A stretch of DNA of 45,176 nt, taken from the NCBI GenBank assembly GCA_030066785.1, contig JASJAZ010000014.1:1-45176 (forward strand). Reading direction: 5' to 3'. The position numbers were made by a program, and so were the translations under genes. Shown piece after piece: positions 16,751 through 25,564 of this stretch. How positions within the stretch are numbered: the stretch's first letter is position 1; every line of letters begins with the position of its first letter. This stretch comes from Desulfobacterales bacterium. Lineage in GTDB: Bacteria; Desulfobacterota; Desulfobacteria; Desulfobacterales; JASJAZ01. The notes beneath the pieces are model-generated. The model did no database searches and was not told the DNA's origin. It saw nothing but the letters and a program-made list of their open reading frames with translations.

Positions 16751-17200
16751 ATGGCGACTGAAAAAATGGATAGCACGGGGAAGAACCGGCAGCCGAGCGG
16801 CCTGCTCGTTATGCGGACGATAACTATGCCGCGCGACTGTAATCCCAACGGTGATATCTTTGGTGGCTGGATCCTCTCGCAGATGGACCTCGGGGGAGGG
16901 CTGCTGGCCAAGGAAGTGGCTCACAGCCGTGTGGTCACCGTTACCATCGACAAAATGACCTTTGTGAACCCCGTTCATGTGGGTGATACCATATGTGTCT
17001 ATGCCAAAGTGGCAAAGCTTGGCAACACCTCCATGGAAATCAAACTTGAGGTGTGGGCCAAAGACCTTACCGAGGAATTCGCGGAAGAACGGCACATCGT
17101 CACCGAAGGGATATTCAAGTATGTGTCCATTGACACAGAAGGGCGTCCGCACCCCATCCCGAAAAATCCCACTCTGCCCGCAGAAGATCGGACCATTTAA
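16751..17200 (+). CDS. yciA: Acyl-CoA thioesterase, YciA-like hotdog protein
   Basis: 149 residues. The signature MPRDCNPNGDIFGGWILSQMDLGGG contains the catalytic Asn/Asp-x-x-Gly-Gly region of the YciA/BACH hotdog thioesterases. THE next block, VVTVTIDKMTFVNPVHVGDT, is the central strand pair. The family hydrolyses various acyl-CoAs to acid plus CoA as a cytoplasmic oligomer. AAGGAGG lies 5-6 bases upstream of the ATG. It follows lutC after 90 bases; the association with acetyl-CoA/pyruvate genes suggests CoA recycling, but that is inference. The C-terminus (EGRPHPIPKNP) resembles the usual YciA ending. Confidence 0.9.
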   Translation: MATEKMDSTGKNRQPSGLLVMRTITMPRDCNPNGDIFGGWILSQMDLGGGLLAKEVAHSRVVTVTIDKMTFVNPVHVGDTICVYAKVAKLGNTSMEIKLEVWAKDLTEEFAEERHIVTEGIFKYVSIDTEGRPHPIPKNPTLPAEDRTI

Positions 17201-17870
17201 AAAGGTCTTGGTGCGTCTGAATGTGCATTTTTCAGGGCACTTAAGGGGTTAAGGGTGTTTAAACCTGGCGCAGTGACTTTCATTGAGCGATGAAACCTTG
17301 GACGCTTAGGTTAGTAATGCCGCCATTAATAAAACAGGGTGAAGATTGCCTGTTAAATAACTAGCGTGTTGCGCCTTTAGCCATCACAGGCATAAAAGTG
17401 GTTGCCATCAATTTGGAAAGTGGCGCTGTGGCTCACGCCGCTGAAGGCTTGGCAGTCGGGCCACCTTGGTTTACACCCTACCATGAGCGCTGGCGCAGGC
17501 ACACAGTACCGCCGTAGAAAGCTTTTCCGGCACCAAAGGTTTTGGCCGCGGACCACTCCGGCAGGAGCAATCGGATGATAATAACATTTAACGGTAGGAT
17601 TCAAGCGCCAAGTCTCAGGCATAACCGGGTTTCAGGTTTCCGATGACAGAGGTCAGAGAGCAGATGACGGACATGCGTTCCAGATTTGATCGCCAACAGG
17701 TCACAAACACAGGCCTGCCCTTCTTCAATTTTACCAAATGACCGCATCCCGATGCATTCGGCAATGGATCACTTTTGATTCATCCGCTTTTTGAAAAAGT
17801 AACTTCTTAACTTTAAATCGCAATTTCAGTCTCGCTTGCTACAGGTATTTTCATTTTACTGTCGAGGAAA
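17201..17870. other. Gap with a gene ghost, otherwise unassigned
   Basis: No intact gene. The only recognisable item is the 57-base relic at 17400-17456. Downstream, a GACAGAGGTCAGAGAGCAGA tract near 17644-17664 looks like a low-complexity repeat. Base composition turns AT-rich toward the next gene. Confidence 0.6.
17400..17456 (+). pseudogene. 57-base copy of the 3' end of the secreted-protein gene at 19653
   Basis: 17400-17456 aligns with 20099-20155 with about one internal mismatch. It encodes VAINLESGAVAHAAEGLAV against VAINLESGAVVHAAEGLAV in the intact gene. Similarity stops abruptly on both sides. The near-identity implies a recent duplication or gene conversion followed by loss of the rest. 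Confidence 0.88.
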
Positions 17871-18890
17871 ATGCTACGCACGCAATTTTATAAAAGCCAG
17901 AGCTTTACTTTTGCTATCATAGGAGCGGTCTTAGCAGCCATTGCAATTCCCGACCTTGGCATCAAGGGGGGTCCGCTTAAGACAGAAATAAGTACAAAAA
18001 TTGCTGTTGCGCTCATATTTCTCATCCAAGGGCTTTCCTTTCCCACTCGCCAAATCGCAAAGAGCGCCGCAAAGCTCAGGTTGCATATTTTCTGTCAAAT
18101 AAGCATCTTTGTCGCAGCGCCCTTCCTTATGATGGGGCTTCTTGCGTTCGTAGGAGATTGGATACACCCAGGGATAAGCTCCGGCTTCATTTACCTGGCT
18201 GTATTACCGACCACGATTTCCTCAGCTATCGTCATGACAGGCAACAGTGATGGGGATAGTTCGTCCGCGCTATTTTCAACAACCCTTTCAAACCTATTGG
18301 GCGTGTTCATTACGCCATTGCTTTGCACACGCCTCTTGGACATCTCTGCAGGCGAGTCCATAGCGCTGGGCACTCTGATAGCCAAGCTTTCCCTCTTTGT
18401 CTTTCTCCCAATCATCCTCGGTCAATTGATACGACCTTTTGTTCGCGACTGGATGCAAAACTCCAAGAAGCAGTTTAAAAGTTTAAGCAATAGCTTTATC
18501 TTGTTTGTGGTCTATGCCGCTTTTTGCAACAGTGTCAAAAACGGCATTTGGATGGAAGTTGGTCTGCTAGAAATTGGTGTTACACTGGCAATCACGATGA
18601 TGTACCTAATTGCTTTGTCTGCTTTCGTCTGGCTTACTTCACCAATCGCTGCGAAAAACCGATCGGAACAGATCGCTATTTTCTTCTGTGGCTCCCAAAA
18701 GACCCTCGCGGCGGGCGTACCCATGGCATCAGTAATATTTGCGCACTACCATGGAGAAGTATCAATTATGCACGGACTCATTATTCTGCCTCTCATGTGC
18801 TATCACCCGCTGCAGCTCTTACTCGCGGGGGCAATTTCGCCCCATTTCGTCGAGGCTCAGAAAAAAGCAGTCGCGACCAACGCGGATTAG
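17871..18890 (+). CDS. SBF-like (bile acid:sodium symporter-like) transporter
   Basis: 339 residues with about 9-10 hydrophobic segments, inner membrane. IAVALIFLIQGLSFPTRQI, VLPTTISSAIVMTGNSDGDSS (shortened here: SSAIVMTGNSDGD), LSNLLGVFITPLL and FFCGSQKTLAAGVPMASVIF match the SBF-like branch of the BASS/CPA superfamily (YfeH type), including the unwound-helix crossover regions. The substrate is unknown. GAGGA sits only 3-4 bases before the ATG, an unusually short spacing. The gene is flanked by repeat-rich, decayed DNA and uses more AT-rich codons than the lct/lut genes upstream, so acquisition by transfer is possible but not shown. Confidence 0.85.
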   Translation: MLRTQFYKSQSFTFAIIGAVLAAIAIPDLGIKGGPLKTEISTKIAVALIFLIQGLSFPTRQIAKSAAKLRLHIFCQISIFVAAPFLMMGLLAFVGDWIHPGISSGFIYLAVLPTTISSAIVMTGNSDGDSSSALFSTTLSNLLGVFITPLLCTRLLDISAGESIALGTLIAKLSLFVFLPIILGQLIRPFVRDWMQNSKKQFKSLSNSFILFVVYAAFCNSVKNGIWMEVGLLEIGVTLAITMMYLIALSAFVWLTSPIAAKNRSEQIAIFFCGSQKTLAAGVPMASVIFAHYHGEVSIMHGLIILPLMCYHPLQLLLAGAISPHFVEAQKKAVATNAD

Positions 18891-19256
18891 AGATATGATG
18901 CATCACGACCTGTGGCCCAGCCTGAACACCCTAAATGTTTTGGGCTCCGGTGGTGAAAGTATCGACCTGCGGTCATTTGGGAAAATTAAACCTCACACGT
19001 CCAACAGAGAGTATCAGTGGAAATCATTTCACCCTAAACGACCCTTGTTTATCCTAAATTTAGTGCAAAAGTATCATATTGTCCTTTAGAAACAGCCATT
19101 AGGGCAATGTTCATTTCTAGTTTAGATCGAATATTTTTTTGAAATTTTTGCGATTTTCCACATTCTGATCGACACAATAACATCACAAGGCCCCGGATTT
19201 TACCGATGGTGAAGCAACCGCTTACGGGATTCGACTTAAAGCCGATGTGAACCTTT
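18891..19256. other. Gap with recurrent element, no gene seen
   Basis: Contains recurrent element copy C at 19033-19082 and, downstream, an AT-rich stretch (around 19128-19160) that could house the promoter of the receiver gene. No hairpin with a T-run and no supported reading frame. Confidence 0.55.
19033..19082 (+). repeat. Recurrent CCTAAA/TTTGTTTAT element, copy C
   Basis: CCCTAAACGACCCTTGTTTA continues as TCCTAAATTTAGTGCAAAAG and TATCATATTG. Upstream TTCA and downstream ATCA(C/T)ATTG also match copy A, so the conserved block is about 50-60 bases. It lies about 175 bases upstream of the receiver gene, in the same orientation. Confidence 0.8.
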
Positions 19257-19628
19257 ATGGCCAAACAGATTTTAATCGTAGACGATGAGCCAAATATTGT
19301 TGTGCCCATCCAGTTTTTAATGGAGCAGCAAGGATATAATGTTTTGATCGCTGAACGGGGTGACGATGCACTTGAGCTTATTTATCAATACAAACCTGAT
19401 CTTGTGCTGTTGGATATCATGCTTCCGGGTATTGACGGATATGAAGTTTGCGAGATTGTGCGGTTGAACCCCGATTATCGAAACGTCAAAATGATATTTT
19501 TGACCGCCAAAGGCCGGCAGGTGGATATCGCCAAAGGGATGGCAGTGGGTGCGGACGATTATATTACTAAGCCCTATAAAAATGCAGAGCTTATGTCCAA
19601 ACTCGAAGAGGTTTTGGAAACAACCTGA
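19257..19628 (+). CDS. Stand-alone response regulator receiver (CheY-like)
   Basis: 123 residues, a receiver domain only, with no output domain. The acidic pocket is D9-D10, the phosphoacceptor D53 in LVLLDIMLPGIDGYE, the switch Thr T83 in FLTAKG and the conserved Lys K105 in YITKPY. All catalytic residues are present, so it should be phosphorylated. It probably passes signal by protein contact. No strong ribosome site is visible. The secreted-protein gene starts 24 bases after the stop with its own AAGGAGG, so the two probably share a transcript; why they would is unclear. No histidine kinase is adjacent. Confidence 0.93.
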   Translation: MAKQILIVDDEPNIVVPIQFLMEQQGYNVLIAERGDDALELIYQYKPDLVLLDIMLPGIDGYEVCEIVRLNPDYRNVKMIFLTAKGRQVDIAKGMAVGADDYITKPYKNAELMSKLEEVLETT

Positions 19629-19652
19629 GAACCATTAGATAAGGAGGAAACT

Positions 19653-20192
19653 ATGCAGCTGTTACAAAAAGTTTTTCAAGGATTACTCCTCATGATAATC
19701 ATGGCCGGAATGACCGCCACCCTGGAAGCCAAGGAAGTCAAATTGAAAATTGTGGCGCCCTGGGAAGCGGCCGGCCGGGTTTATAAAGTCGGGCCCCAAT
19801 TATTACAGTTTCTGGGAACCTTTCAAGGCATCATGTACATCGAAGACGGCAAAGGCGAGCTGGATGCGGCCGCGTTTGTTTGTCCGGCAACCCAGGAACT
19901 CAACGCCGCAAATGGTCAGACCATCGCACATGGTCGCTGCATGGTCTCCGAGTCCGGGGGAAATACCGTGTATGCGGAGTTTACCTGCAAGGGCGACATG
20001 GATGGCTGTGAGGGAAAGTTTAAACTCACTGGAGGCGAAGGCCCATTTAAGGGTATTAAAGGCTCCAGCGACCTGGTGATTCGATCATCGCTAGGGGCGG
20101 TTGCCATCAATTTGGAAAGTGGCGCTGTGGTTCACGCCGCTGAAGGCTTGGCAGTTTGGCCTAACCTGACATATAGATTACCATCTAAATAA
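19653..20192 (+). CDS. Secreted protein of unknown function
   Basis: 179 residues with a signal peptide (hydrophobic residues 8-22; cleavage likely after TLEA near 26), so probably periplasmic. The mature part contains two Cys-containing segments (FVCPATQEL, GRCMVSES) and FTCKGDMDGCEGKFKLTGG followed by GPFKGIKGSSDLVIRS. The Gly-rich G-x-F-x-x-x-G-G-x-G-x-F-x-G-I-x-G pattern resembles small beta-barrel proteins of the allene-oxide-cyclase-like type, but I do not claim membership. The four cysteines could form disulfides. AAGGAGG lies 6 bases before the ATG. A 57-base near-identical piece of its 3' end is found at 17400-17456. Confidence 0.75.
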   Translation: MQLLQKVFQGLLLMIIMAGMTATLEAKEVKLKIVAPWEAAGRVYKVGPQLLQFLGTFQGIMYIEDGKGELDAAAFVCPATQELNAANGQTIAHGRCMVSESGGNTVYAEFTCKGDMDGCEGKFKLTGGEGPFKGIKGSSDLVIRSSLGAVAINLESGAVVHAAEGLAVWPNLTYRLPSK

Positions 20193-20956
20193 TCCCTTAG
20201 CTGCATAAACAACTTGGCAAAGAGTAGATAATGTCAGGCGACTATTACAGATAGGATAGCAAAACACTAAATTGTGAATATTCCCATTGGTGAATTGAAA
20301 GGATTGGATCGATATTACCATGTTGTTTACCCGGAGGGAAAGCCGGAGAACTTCAGATTCTGCGTTGCTGCGGGCTCGAAGTAAAGAGCTATGACGTCAC
20401 CCTTAGTCGCCTTGATTCAGAAGCCCCCCAGCTTTTACAACAGTGGGGTAATCTTTCCTGAAAATCGTAATTGTAGGATTCGTAAACCGTTCTTTGAAAA
20501 TTAAATTAGAAATTACCTTAAAAAAGCATCTAACGCCCAATAGCTTTGTTGTGAGCCTCGTTTGGCAGAACCGGGGACCTTTTTCCGCGAACCGGCATAC
20601 ACACCTCTTGTATGCTGCGCTTTGGCGTCGGCTTACGCCTTGCTCTTGAACGCGATCTACTATTTTTTAAATGAGTTCTATATAACTACTATGTTGGTGT
20701 AAACCCAATGAGGATAGCGTGTGTGCGTTGAGAGCCGGCAACCGGCATGCAGAATATTACACCTGTGCCAACAAACGGTGTTAACTCATCCATGGCTTGC
20801 GCGTCATAATTCCTTTGGCCGCAACCGGCGTATTTCTGTTAAGGATCATTAAGATTTTGGATAATTACTGCGCCGCCACCATTGGGTTTGCGTACGCTAA
20901 TTCAAAATCAATTTTGCCATAAAAAATTGACAGCCCTATAACACAAGGAGGGTAAA
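20193..20956. other. 764-base gap, no gene recognised
   Basis: Both strands were read. There are short open stretches but none with a start, ribosome site and protein-like composition. Small GC palindromes occur (for example GCCGGCAACCGGC near 20733-20745, and CCCCCCA...TGGGG near 20425-20457). Inverted GAACCGGGG/CGAACCGG-type words near 20569-20594 look like repeat debris. The last 15 bases hold the strong ribosome site of the malic enzyme gene; its promoter probably lies in the AT-rich part after 20880. Confidence 0.5.
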
Positions 20957-22600
20957 ATGGGAAACATCACCATACCCAAAGGACTTACCGGTCAAGAGAT
21001 TTTAAATGACAATCTGTACAATAAAGGAATGGCCTTTACCAATGCCGAAAGAATTGCTTTGGGGATTGACGGGCTCTTGCCACCGATGGTCAGCACCATC
21101 GAGGAGCAGGAAGTCCGTGTCATGGATAATTATCACCAAAAATCGACGAACCTTGCAAAATACATTTTTCTGATGTCCTTGCTGGATCAAAATTTGACCT
21201 TGTTCAATCGCGTGCTGGTCAATCATCTGGAAGAAATGATGCCCATCATTTATACCCCCACGGTAGGCGAGGCCTGCCAGCAGTACTCCTTCATCTTTCG
21301 TCGGCCCCAGGGGGTGTTTTTGGCGGCGCATGAAAAAGGACGCTTTGCTGAACTGCTGCGGCAATGGCCCGGCAAAGACGTCCGGGTCATCGTGGTTACC
21401 GACGGCGAACGGATTCTGGGTTTGGGGGATCTGGGGACCTCTGGAATGGGAATTCCTGTGGGCAAACTATGCCTTTATGCGGCCGGCGCCGGCATCCCCT
21501 TTCATCAATGTTTGCCGGTAATGATCGACGTGGGCACCAATAATGCCGAGTTCATCAATGACCCGTACTACATCGGGCTCAAACAGGAACGCATTCGGGG
21601 CAAGGCCTATGATGCGATTATCGAAGAATTTGTCATGGCGGTGCAGGAAGTATTTCCCAAGGCTTTGATTCAGTTTGAAGATTTTGGCAATCTGAATGCT
21701 TTCCGGTTGCTGGAAAATTACCGTAACCGGGTGTGTACTTTCAATGATGATATCCAGGGAACCGCCTGCGTGAGCCTGGCCGGTTTGTCAGCGGCCATGC
21801 GGCTCACCAACCGTAAACTGCAAGATCAGACCTTTTTATTTCTAGGAGCGGGTGAAGCCGGGACCGGCATCGGTGAGTTGATTGTATCCGCCTTAGTAAA
21901 AATCGGCATGTCGGCGGATAACGCGCATCAGCGCTGCTGGTTTGTGGATTCCAAAGGACTGGTGGTTCAAAGCCGTGAAAATCTGGCGGACCACAAAATA
22001 CCCTTTGCCCATGATCATGCACCGGTTCCGGATTTCCTGTCAGCCGTGCAGGCACTCAAACCCACGGTAATCATCGGCGTATCGGGCCAGGCCGGCAAGT
22101 TTGATAAACAGGTGCTGCAAACCATGGCGGCGATCAATGAACAGCCGATTATCTTTGCGCTTTCCAACCCCACCATCAAGGCAGAATGTACGGCCAACGA
22201 GGCGTATACCTGGACCGAGGGCCGCTGCCTGTTTTCCAGCGGCAGTCCATTTGACCCGGTCACCATCGACGGAAAGACCTTTACACCCGGACAGGGCAAC
22301 AATGCGTATATCTTTCCAGGAGTGGGGTTAGGCGTCATTGCCAGTCAAGCCAAACATGTGACCGAAGGCATGTTTCTGGCCGCGGCCGAGACACTGGCCG
22401 AGCAAGTATCTGAGGCTGATTTTGAAACCGGGCGCCTATACCCGCCATTGAATACCATTCGTCAGATTTCGTTGCATATTGCTGTGGCTGTGGCTGAGCT
22501 GGCGTTTGAAGAAGGACTGGCCCGCGTTGAACGGCCGGATGATATAAAGGCGTTTATTCAATCGCAGATGTTTGAACCGCAATATCCATCATATGCATAA
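20957..22600 (+). CDS. maeA: Malic enzyme (oxaloacetate-decarboxylating, large form)
   Basis: 547 residues, the long (E. coli MaeA/eukaryote-like) class. It oxidatively decarboxylates malate to pyruvate and CO2 with NAD(P). Signatures are the catalytic-Tyr block IIYTPTVGEACQQYSFIFRR, VVTDGERILGLGDLGTSGMG, the metal-site region QFEDFGNLNAFRLL, RVCTFNDDIQGTACVSLAG and the Rossmann motif FLGAGEAGTGIGEL. The cofactor choice cannot be settled from these motifs. AAGGAGG lies about 7 bases before the ATG. It is the first gene of a long plus-strand run of dicarboxylate carriers and fumarase, which supports a role in feeding fumarate/malate carbon to pyruvate and then PFL. A 14-base AT palindrome (22603-22616) follows the stop. 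Confidence 0.95.
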   Translation: MGNITIPKGLTGQEILNDNLYNKGMAFTNAERIALGIDGLLPPMVSTIEEQEVRVMDNYHQKSTNLAKYIFLMSLLDQNLTLFNRVLVNHLEEMMPIIYTPTVGEACQQYSFIFRRPQGVFLAAHEKGRFAELLRQWPGKDVRVIVVTDGERILGLGDLGTSGMGIPVGKLCLYAAGAGIPFHQCLPVMIDVGTNNAEFINDPYYIGLKQERIRGKAYDAIIEEFVMAVQEVFPKALIQFEDFGNLNAFRLLENYRNRVCTFNDDIQGTACVSLAGLSAAMRLTNRKLQDQTFLFLGAGEAGTGIGELIVSALVKIGMSADNAHQRCWFVDSKGLVVQSRENLADHKIPFAHDHAPVPDFLSAVQALKPTVIIGVSGQAGKFDKQVLQTMAAINEQPIIFALSNPTIKAECTANEAYTWTEGRCLFSSGSPFDPVTIDGKTFTPGQGNNAYIFPGVGLGVIASQAKHVTEGMFLAAAETLAEQVSEADFETGRLYPPLNTIRQISLHIAVAVAELAFEEGLARVERPDDIKAFIQSQMFEPQYPSYA

Positions 22601-22683
22601 TCATTTATTAATAAATTTGATAATGCAAGTAGCGCCCTCTGATTCAGGTAGGTTTATGTAAGAAAAAATAGGAGAACAGGGCA

Positions 22684-24237
22684 ATGGCTGATGCAACCGA
22701 AGAAATTGGCAAAAGTTTGTCCCAAAAAATTGGTATATTTCTGGGGCCTGTCCTGTTTCTTCTTGTTATATTGTTTGTTGATTTGGAGCCGGGCAAACCG
22801 ATCGTCACGCGCATGGCGGCGGTCGCGGTTCTGATGGCCGTCTGGTGGATTACCGACGCCATTCCGCTGTTTGCCACCGCCTTGCTGCCTCTGATGCTTT
22901 ATCCGCTGCTGGGCATATTGAGCACCAAAGCCACGGCGCCCATTTATGTCAATAGCACGATTTTCCTTTTTATGGGTGGCTTCATAATCGCCCTGACCAT
23001 GGAGAAATGGAAGCTTCACAAGCGCATCGCGTTGCATATCATCCGCACCATCGGAAGCGGACCCTCCCGAATCGTTTTAGGTTTCATGGTAGCCGCGGCC
23101 TTCTTGTCCATGTGGATATCCAATACTGCCACGGCCATTATGATGCTGCCCATCGGCATGGCCATCATATCGCAGATGGAGACCGAATTCGGCAGGGAAG
23201 AAACCCATAAACTGAGCCTGGGTTTGCTGCTGGGCATCGCCTATGCATGCTCGGTGGGAGGAATGGCCACCCTTGTGGGAACGCCCCCCAACCTGGCCTT
23301 TGCCAGGATTTTCTCGATCACTTTTCCCACCGCCAAACCGATCGCTTTTGGGAGCTGGTTTTTCCTGGCACTGCCCCTGTCAGTGGTTTTTCTGGTTATT
23401 ATCTGGTGGTTTCTTACTAAAATCCTTTACCGGGTTCCGGCACATGTGACCATAGATCAATCCATCGTGGAGAAGGAGTATAAAGCCCTGGGACCCATGA
23501 GCTATGAAGAGCGGATTGTGCTAGTGATCTTTGCCCTGACCGCCGTATTGTGGGTTTTCCGGAAAGACCTGGTCCTGGGATTTGTTTCTATTCCCGGATG
23601 GTCGAACCTGATTCCGTATCCGAAACTGATCGACGACGGCACCGTGGCGCTGTTTATGGCCATGCTGATGTTTTTTATCCCCACGCGCAGCCTGGGTGCC
23701 GATTCACCCACCCTTATGGGGGGGGAGGATGTTGTCGATAAAATGCCCTGGGGCATCGTTATCCTTTTCGGCGGTGGTTTTGCCATGGCCAAGGGTTTTC
23801 AGACCACCGGGCTGGCCACATTGATCGGTGAAAACTTTGCGGGTATCGGGCAGCTGCATCCCATCGTTATGGTGTTTATTATCTGCTTTACTATGACCTT
23901 TTTGACGGAAGTGACATCCAATACCGCCACCACCCAGATGATTCTGCCGATCCTGGCTTCGGTCGGGGTTCAAAATCAACTTAATCCGCTGCTGCTTATG
24001 ATCCCAGCCACCCTTTCAGCCTCCTGTGCCTTTATGATGCCCATTGCCACACCACCCAACGCGATTGTTTTCGGTAGCGGGCGGATCAAAATTGCGGATA
24101 TGGCCAAAACCGGCATTTTAATTAATATTATCGGCATCATTTTGATCACCCTTTTATATTTTGTCGGGCCGGCCATTTTTGATATCGATCCCAATGTATT
24201 TCCCGAATGGGCCAAACAGATGGGGACCGCAAAATAG
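22684..24237 (+). CDS. SLC13/DASS sodium:dicarboxylate symporter
   Basis: 517 residues with about 11-12 membrane segments, inner membrane. Both diagnostic Ser-Asn-Thr substrate/sodium loops are present: MWISNTATAIMMLPIG in the first half and EVTSNTATTQMILPIL in the second. TLVGTPPNLAF and MMPIATPPNAIVFGSG are the matching NPN-like loops. This pattern fits sodium-coupled succinate/malate/fumarate importers (SdcS/VcINDY type). AGGAGA lies upstream of the ATG. It sits directly after malic enzyme, supporting C4-dicarboxylate uptake for that enzyme. Confidence 0.93.
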   Translation: MADATEEIGKSLSQKIGIFLGPVLFLLVILFVDLEPGKPIVTRMAAVAVLMAVWWITDAIPLFATALLPLMLYPLLGILSTKATAPIYVNSTIFLFMGGFIIALTMEKWKLHKRIALHIIRTIGSGPSRIVLGFMVAAAFLSMWISNTATAIMMLPIGMAIISQMETEFGREETHKLSLGLLLGIAYACSVGGMATLVGTPPNLAFARIFSITFPTAKPIAFGSWFFLALPLSVVFLVIIWWFLTKILYRVPAHVTIDQSIVEKEYKALGPMSYEERIVLVIFALTAVLWVFRKDLVLGFVSIPGWSNLIPYPKLIDDGTVALFMAMLMFFIPTRSLGADSPTLMGGEDVVDKMPWGIVILFGGGFAMAKGFQTTGLATLIGENFAGIGQLHPIVMVFIICFTMTFLTEVTSNTATTQMILPILASVGVQNQLNPLLLMIPATLSASCAFMMPIATPPNAIVFGSGRIKIADMAKTGILINIIGIILITLLYFVGPAIFDIDPNVFPEWAKQMGTAK

Positions 24238-24338
24238 TTAACCATCGTTTTTTTTGACTGCTTTGCTTCTGGAAGCCTGCATACCTTTCAACATTCAGGC
24301 CCTAATATGCTGCATGGCATAATGGAAATGAACCAAAG

Positions 24339-25532
24339 ATGACAAACACATTAAAATATGGTTTCGCTCTTTTTTGGGTGATTTGCACACTGATCGGATG
24401 GCCGTGCGCCGGTGTGGCCTCCACCGAGGCGGTGGTCATCGGGGCGCCGCTGCCGCTATCGGGCGACCTACAAGAATTCGGCCGGATCATGAAAAATTCT
24501 CTAGAATTGGCCGCAGAGACCATTAACCAGTCCGGCGGAATAAAAGAAAGCCCTGTGAAACTGCGATTTGCCGATACCCAGGGAAATGTTTCGATGGCGG
24601 AGAAAGTTGTCAAAGATTTAGCGGCAGCTGGATCCGTGATGATGGTAGGCGGCTATGCCAGCGATCCAACCTACCGCATGGCCCGACGGGCGCAGAAAAA
24701 GGATATCCCATTTCTGATCAGCACGGCTTCGGCCGACAAAATCACCCAACGTGACTGGGATAACATCTACCGGCTCAATCCGCCGATCAGCGAATATACC
24801 CAGGGGCTGGAAGATTTCTGGATTAAGAATTTCAAACCCAAATCCATGGCAATTATATTTGAAAACAGCATGTTCGGCACCACCGGCGCCATGCGCATGA
24901 TGGAATTCTGCCAGGATCAGGCCATTGAGATACAGGCTCAAATCACCTACGACCGGAAGACTGCCAGTCCGGAATATTTGCGCGCCCTGCTGGCCCCTCT
25001 GACAGCAGCGCCGCCGGACGTTATCTATATGATCGCTTATCTTGAAGACGCGGTGATGCTGGTGCAGCAAATTAGGGCCCTCAAGATAACCTCTCTACTT
25101 TGCGGAGGGGCGGGAGGATTTACGCTGGAAGAATTTACCAAAAGAGCGGGCCAAGATGCCGATTATGTATTGACGGCGGCCTTATGGTCGCCGAATGTCC
25201 GTTACCCGGGAGCTATGGAATATTTCAACCAATATATGGAGCGCTACGGCAGCATGCCGAGTTATCACGGGGCCGAAGCCTATTCGGCCCTCTTGGTTGC
25301 CGCCGATGCCCTGAAGCGAGCAAAATCTTTTAAATCCAGAGATATCAGAACGGCACTGGACCAGATTTATATGCAGACACCCTTTGGACCGGTCAAGTTT
25401 TATAACTATGAAAACTTTAAACACCAAAACAGCGTTAAAACAATCGTGTTGCAAATTAATGATGGCAAATTTAAAACCGTATGGCCCCCGGAAGTCGCTA
25501 CCATGCCATTCGCCTTACCGCCGGTGTATTAA
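24339..25532 (+). CDS. Periplasmic binding protein, Leu/Ile/Val-type (Peripla_BP_6)
   Basis: 397 residues. Signal peptide: hydrophobic residues 8-26, cleavage near GVAS. The mature start VVIGAPLPLSGDLQEFGRIMKNSLELA and the following INQSGGI with LRFADTQGN are the type I binding-protein N-lobe; FLISTASADKITQRD and AEAYSALLVAADALKRA belong to the same family. Such proteins usually serve ABC importers of amino acids or amides, but no permease or ATPase gene is nearby. It sits between two secondary carriers, so it may deliver ligand elsewhere, scavenge, or act as a sensor component. The ligand is unknown. Confidence 0.88.
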   Translation: MTNTLKYGFALFWVICTLIGWPCAGVASTEAVVIGAPLPLSGDLQEFGRIMKNSLELAAETINQSGGIKESPVKLRFADTQGNVSMAEKVVKDLAAAGSVMMVGGYASDPTYRMARRAQKKDIPFLISTASADKITQRDWDNIYRLNPPISEYTQGLEDFWIKNFKPKSMAIIFENSMFGTTGAMRMMEFCQDQAIEIQAQITYDRKTASPEYLRALLAPLTAAPPDVIYMIAYLEDAVMLVQQIRALKITSLLCGGAGGFTLEEFTKRAGQDADYVLTAALWSPNVRYPGAMEYFNQYMERYGSMPSYHGAEAYSALLVAADALKRAKSFKSRDIRTALDQIYMQTPFGPVKFYNYENFKHQNSVKTIVLQINDGKFKTVWPPEVATMPFALPPVY

Positions 25533-25564
25533 GATAGCAGAATTAATGCGAGGATTCTAAATCT

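Noticed and set aside
20927-20932. TTGACA as a -35 box for malic enzyme
   Set aside because: A -10 box at the proper distance would fall on the ribosome site and start codon.
20193-20956. Possible protein remnants on both strands
   Set aside because: Short stretches such as a GDVIALYFEPAA-like reading were seen on the minus strand, but stops are frequent and no family could be named.
22603-22616. 14-base AT palindrome after malic enzyme as terminator
   Set aside because: All-AT stem with no T-run; too weak for termination. Left as a note in the gene entry.
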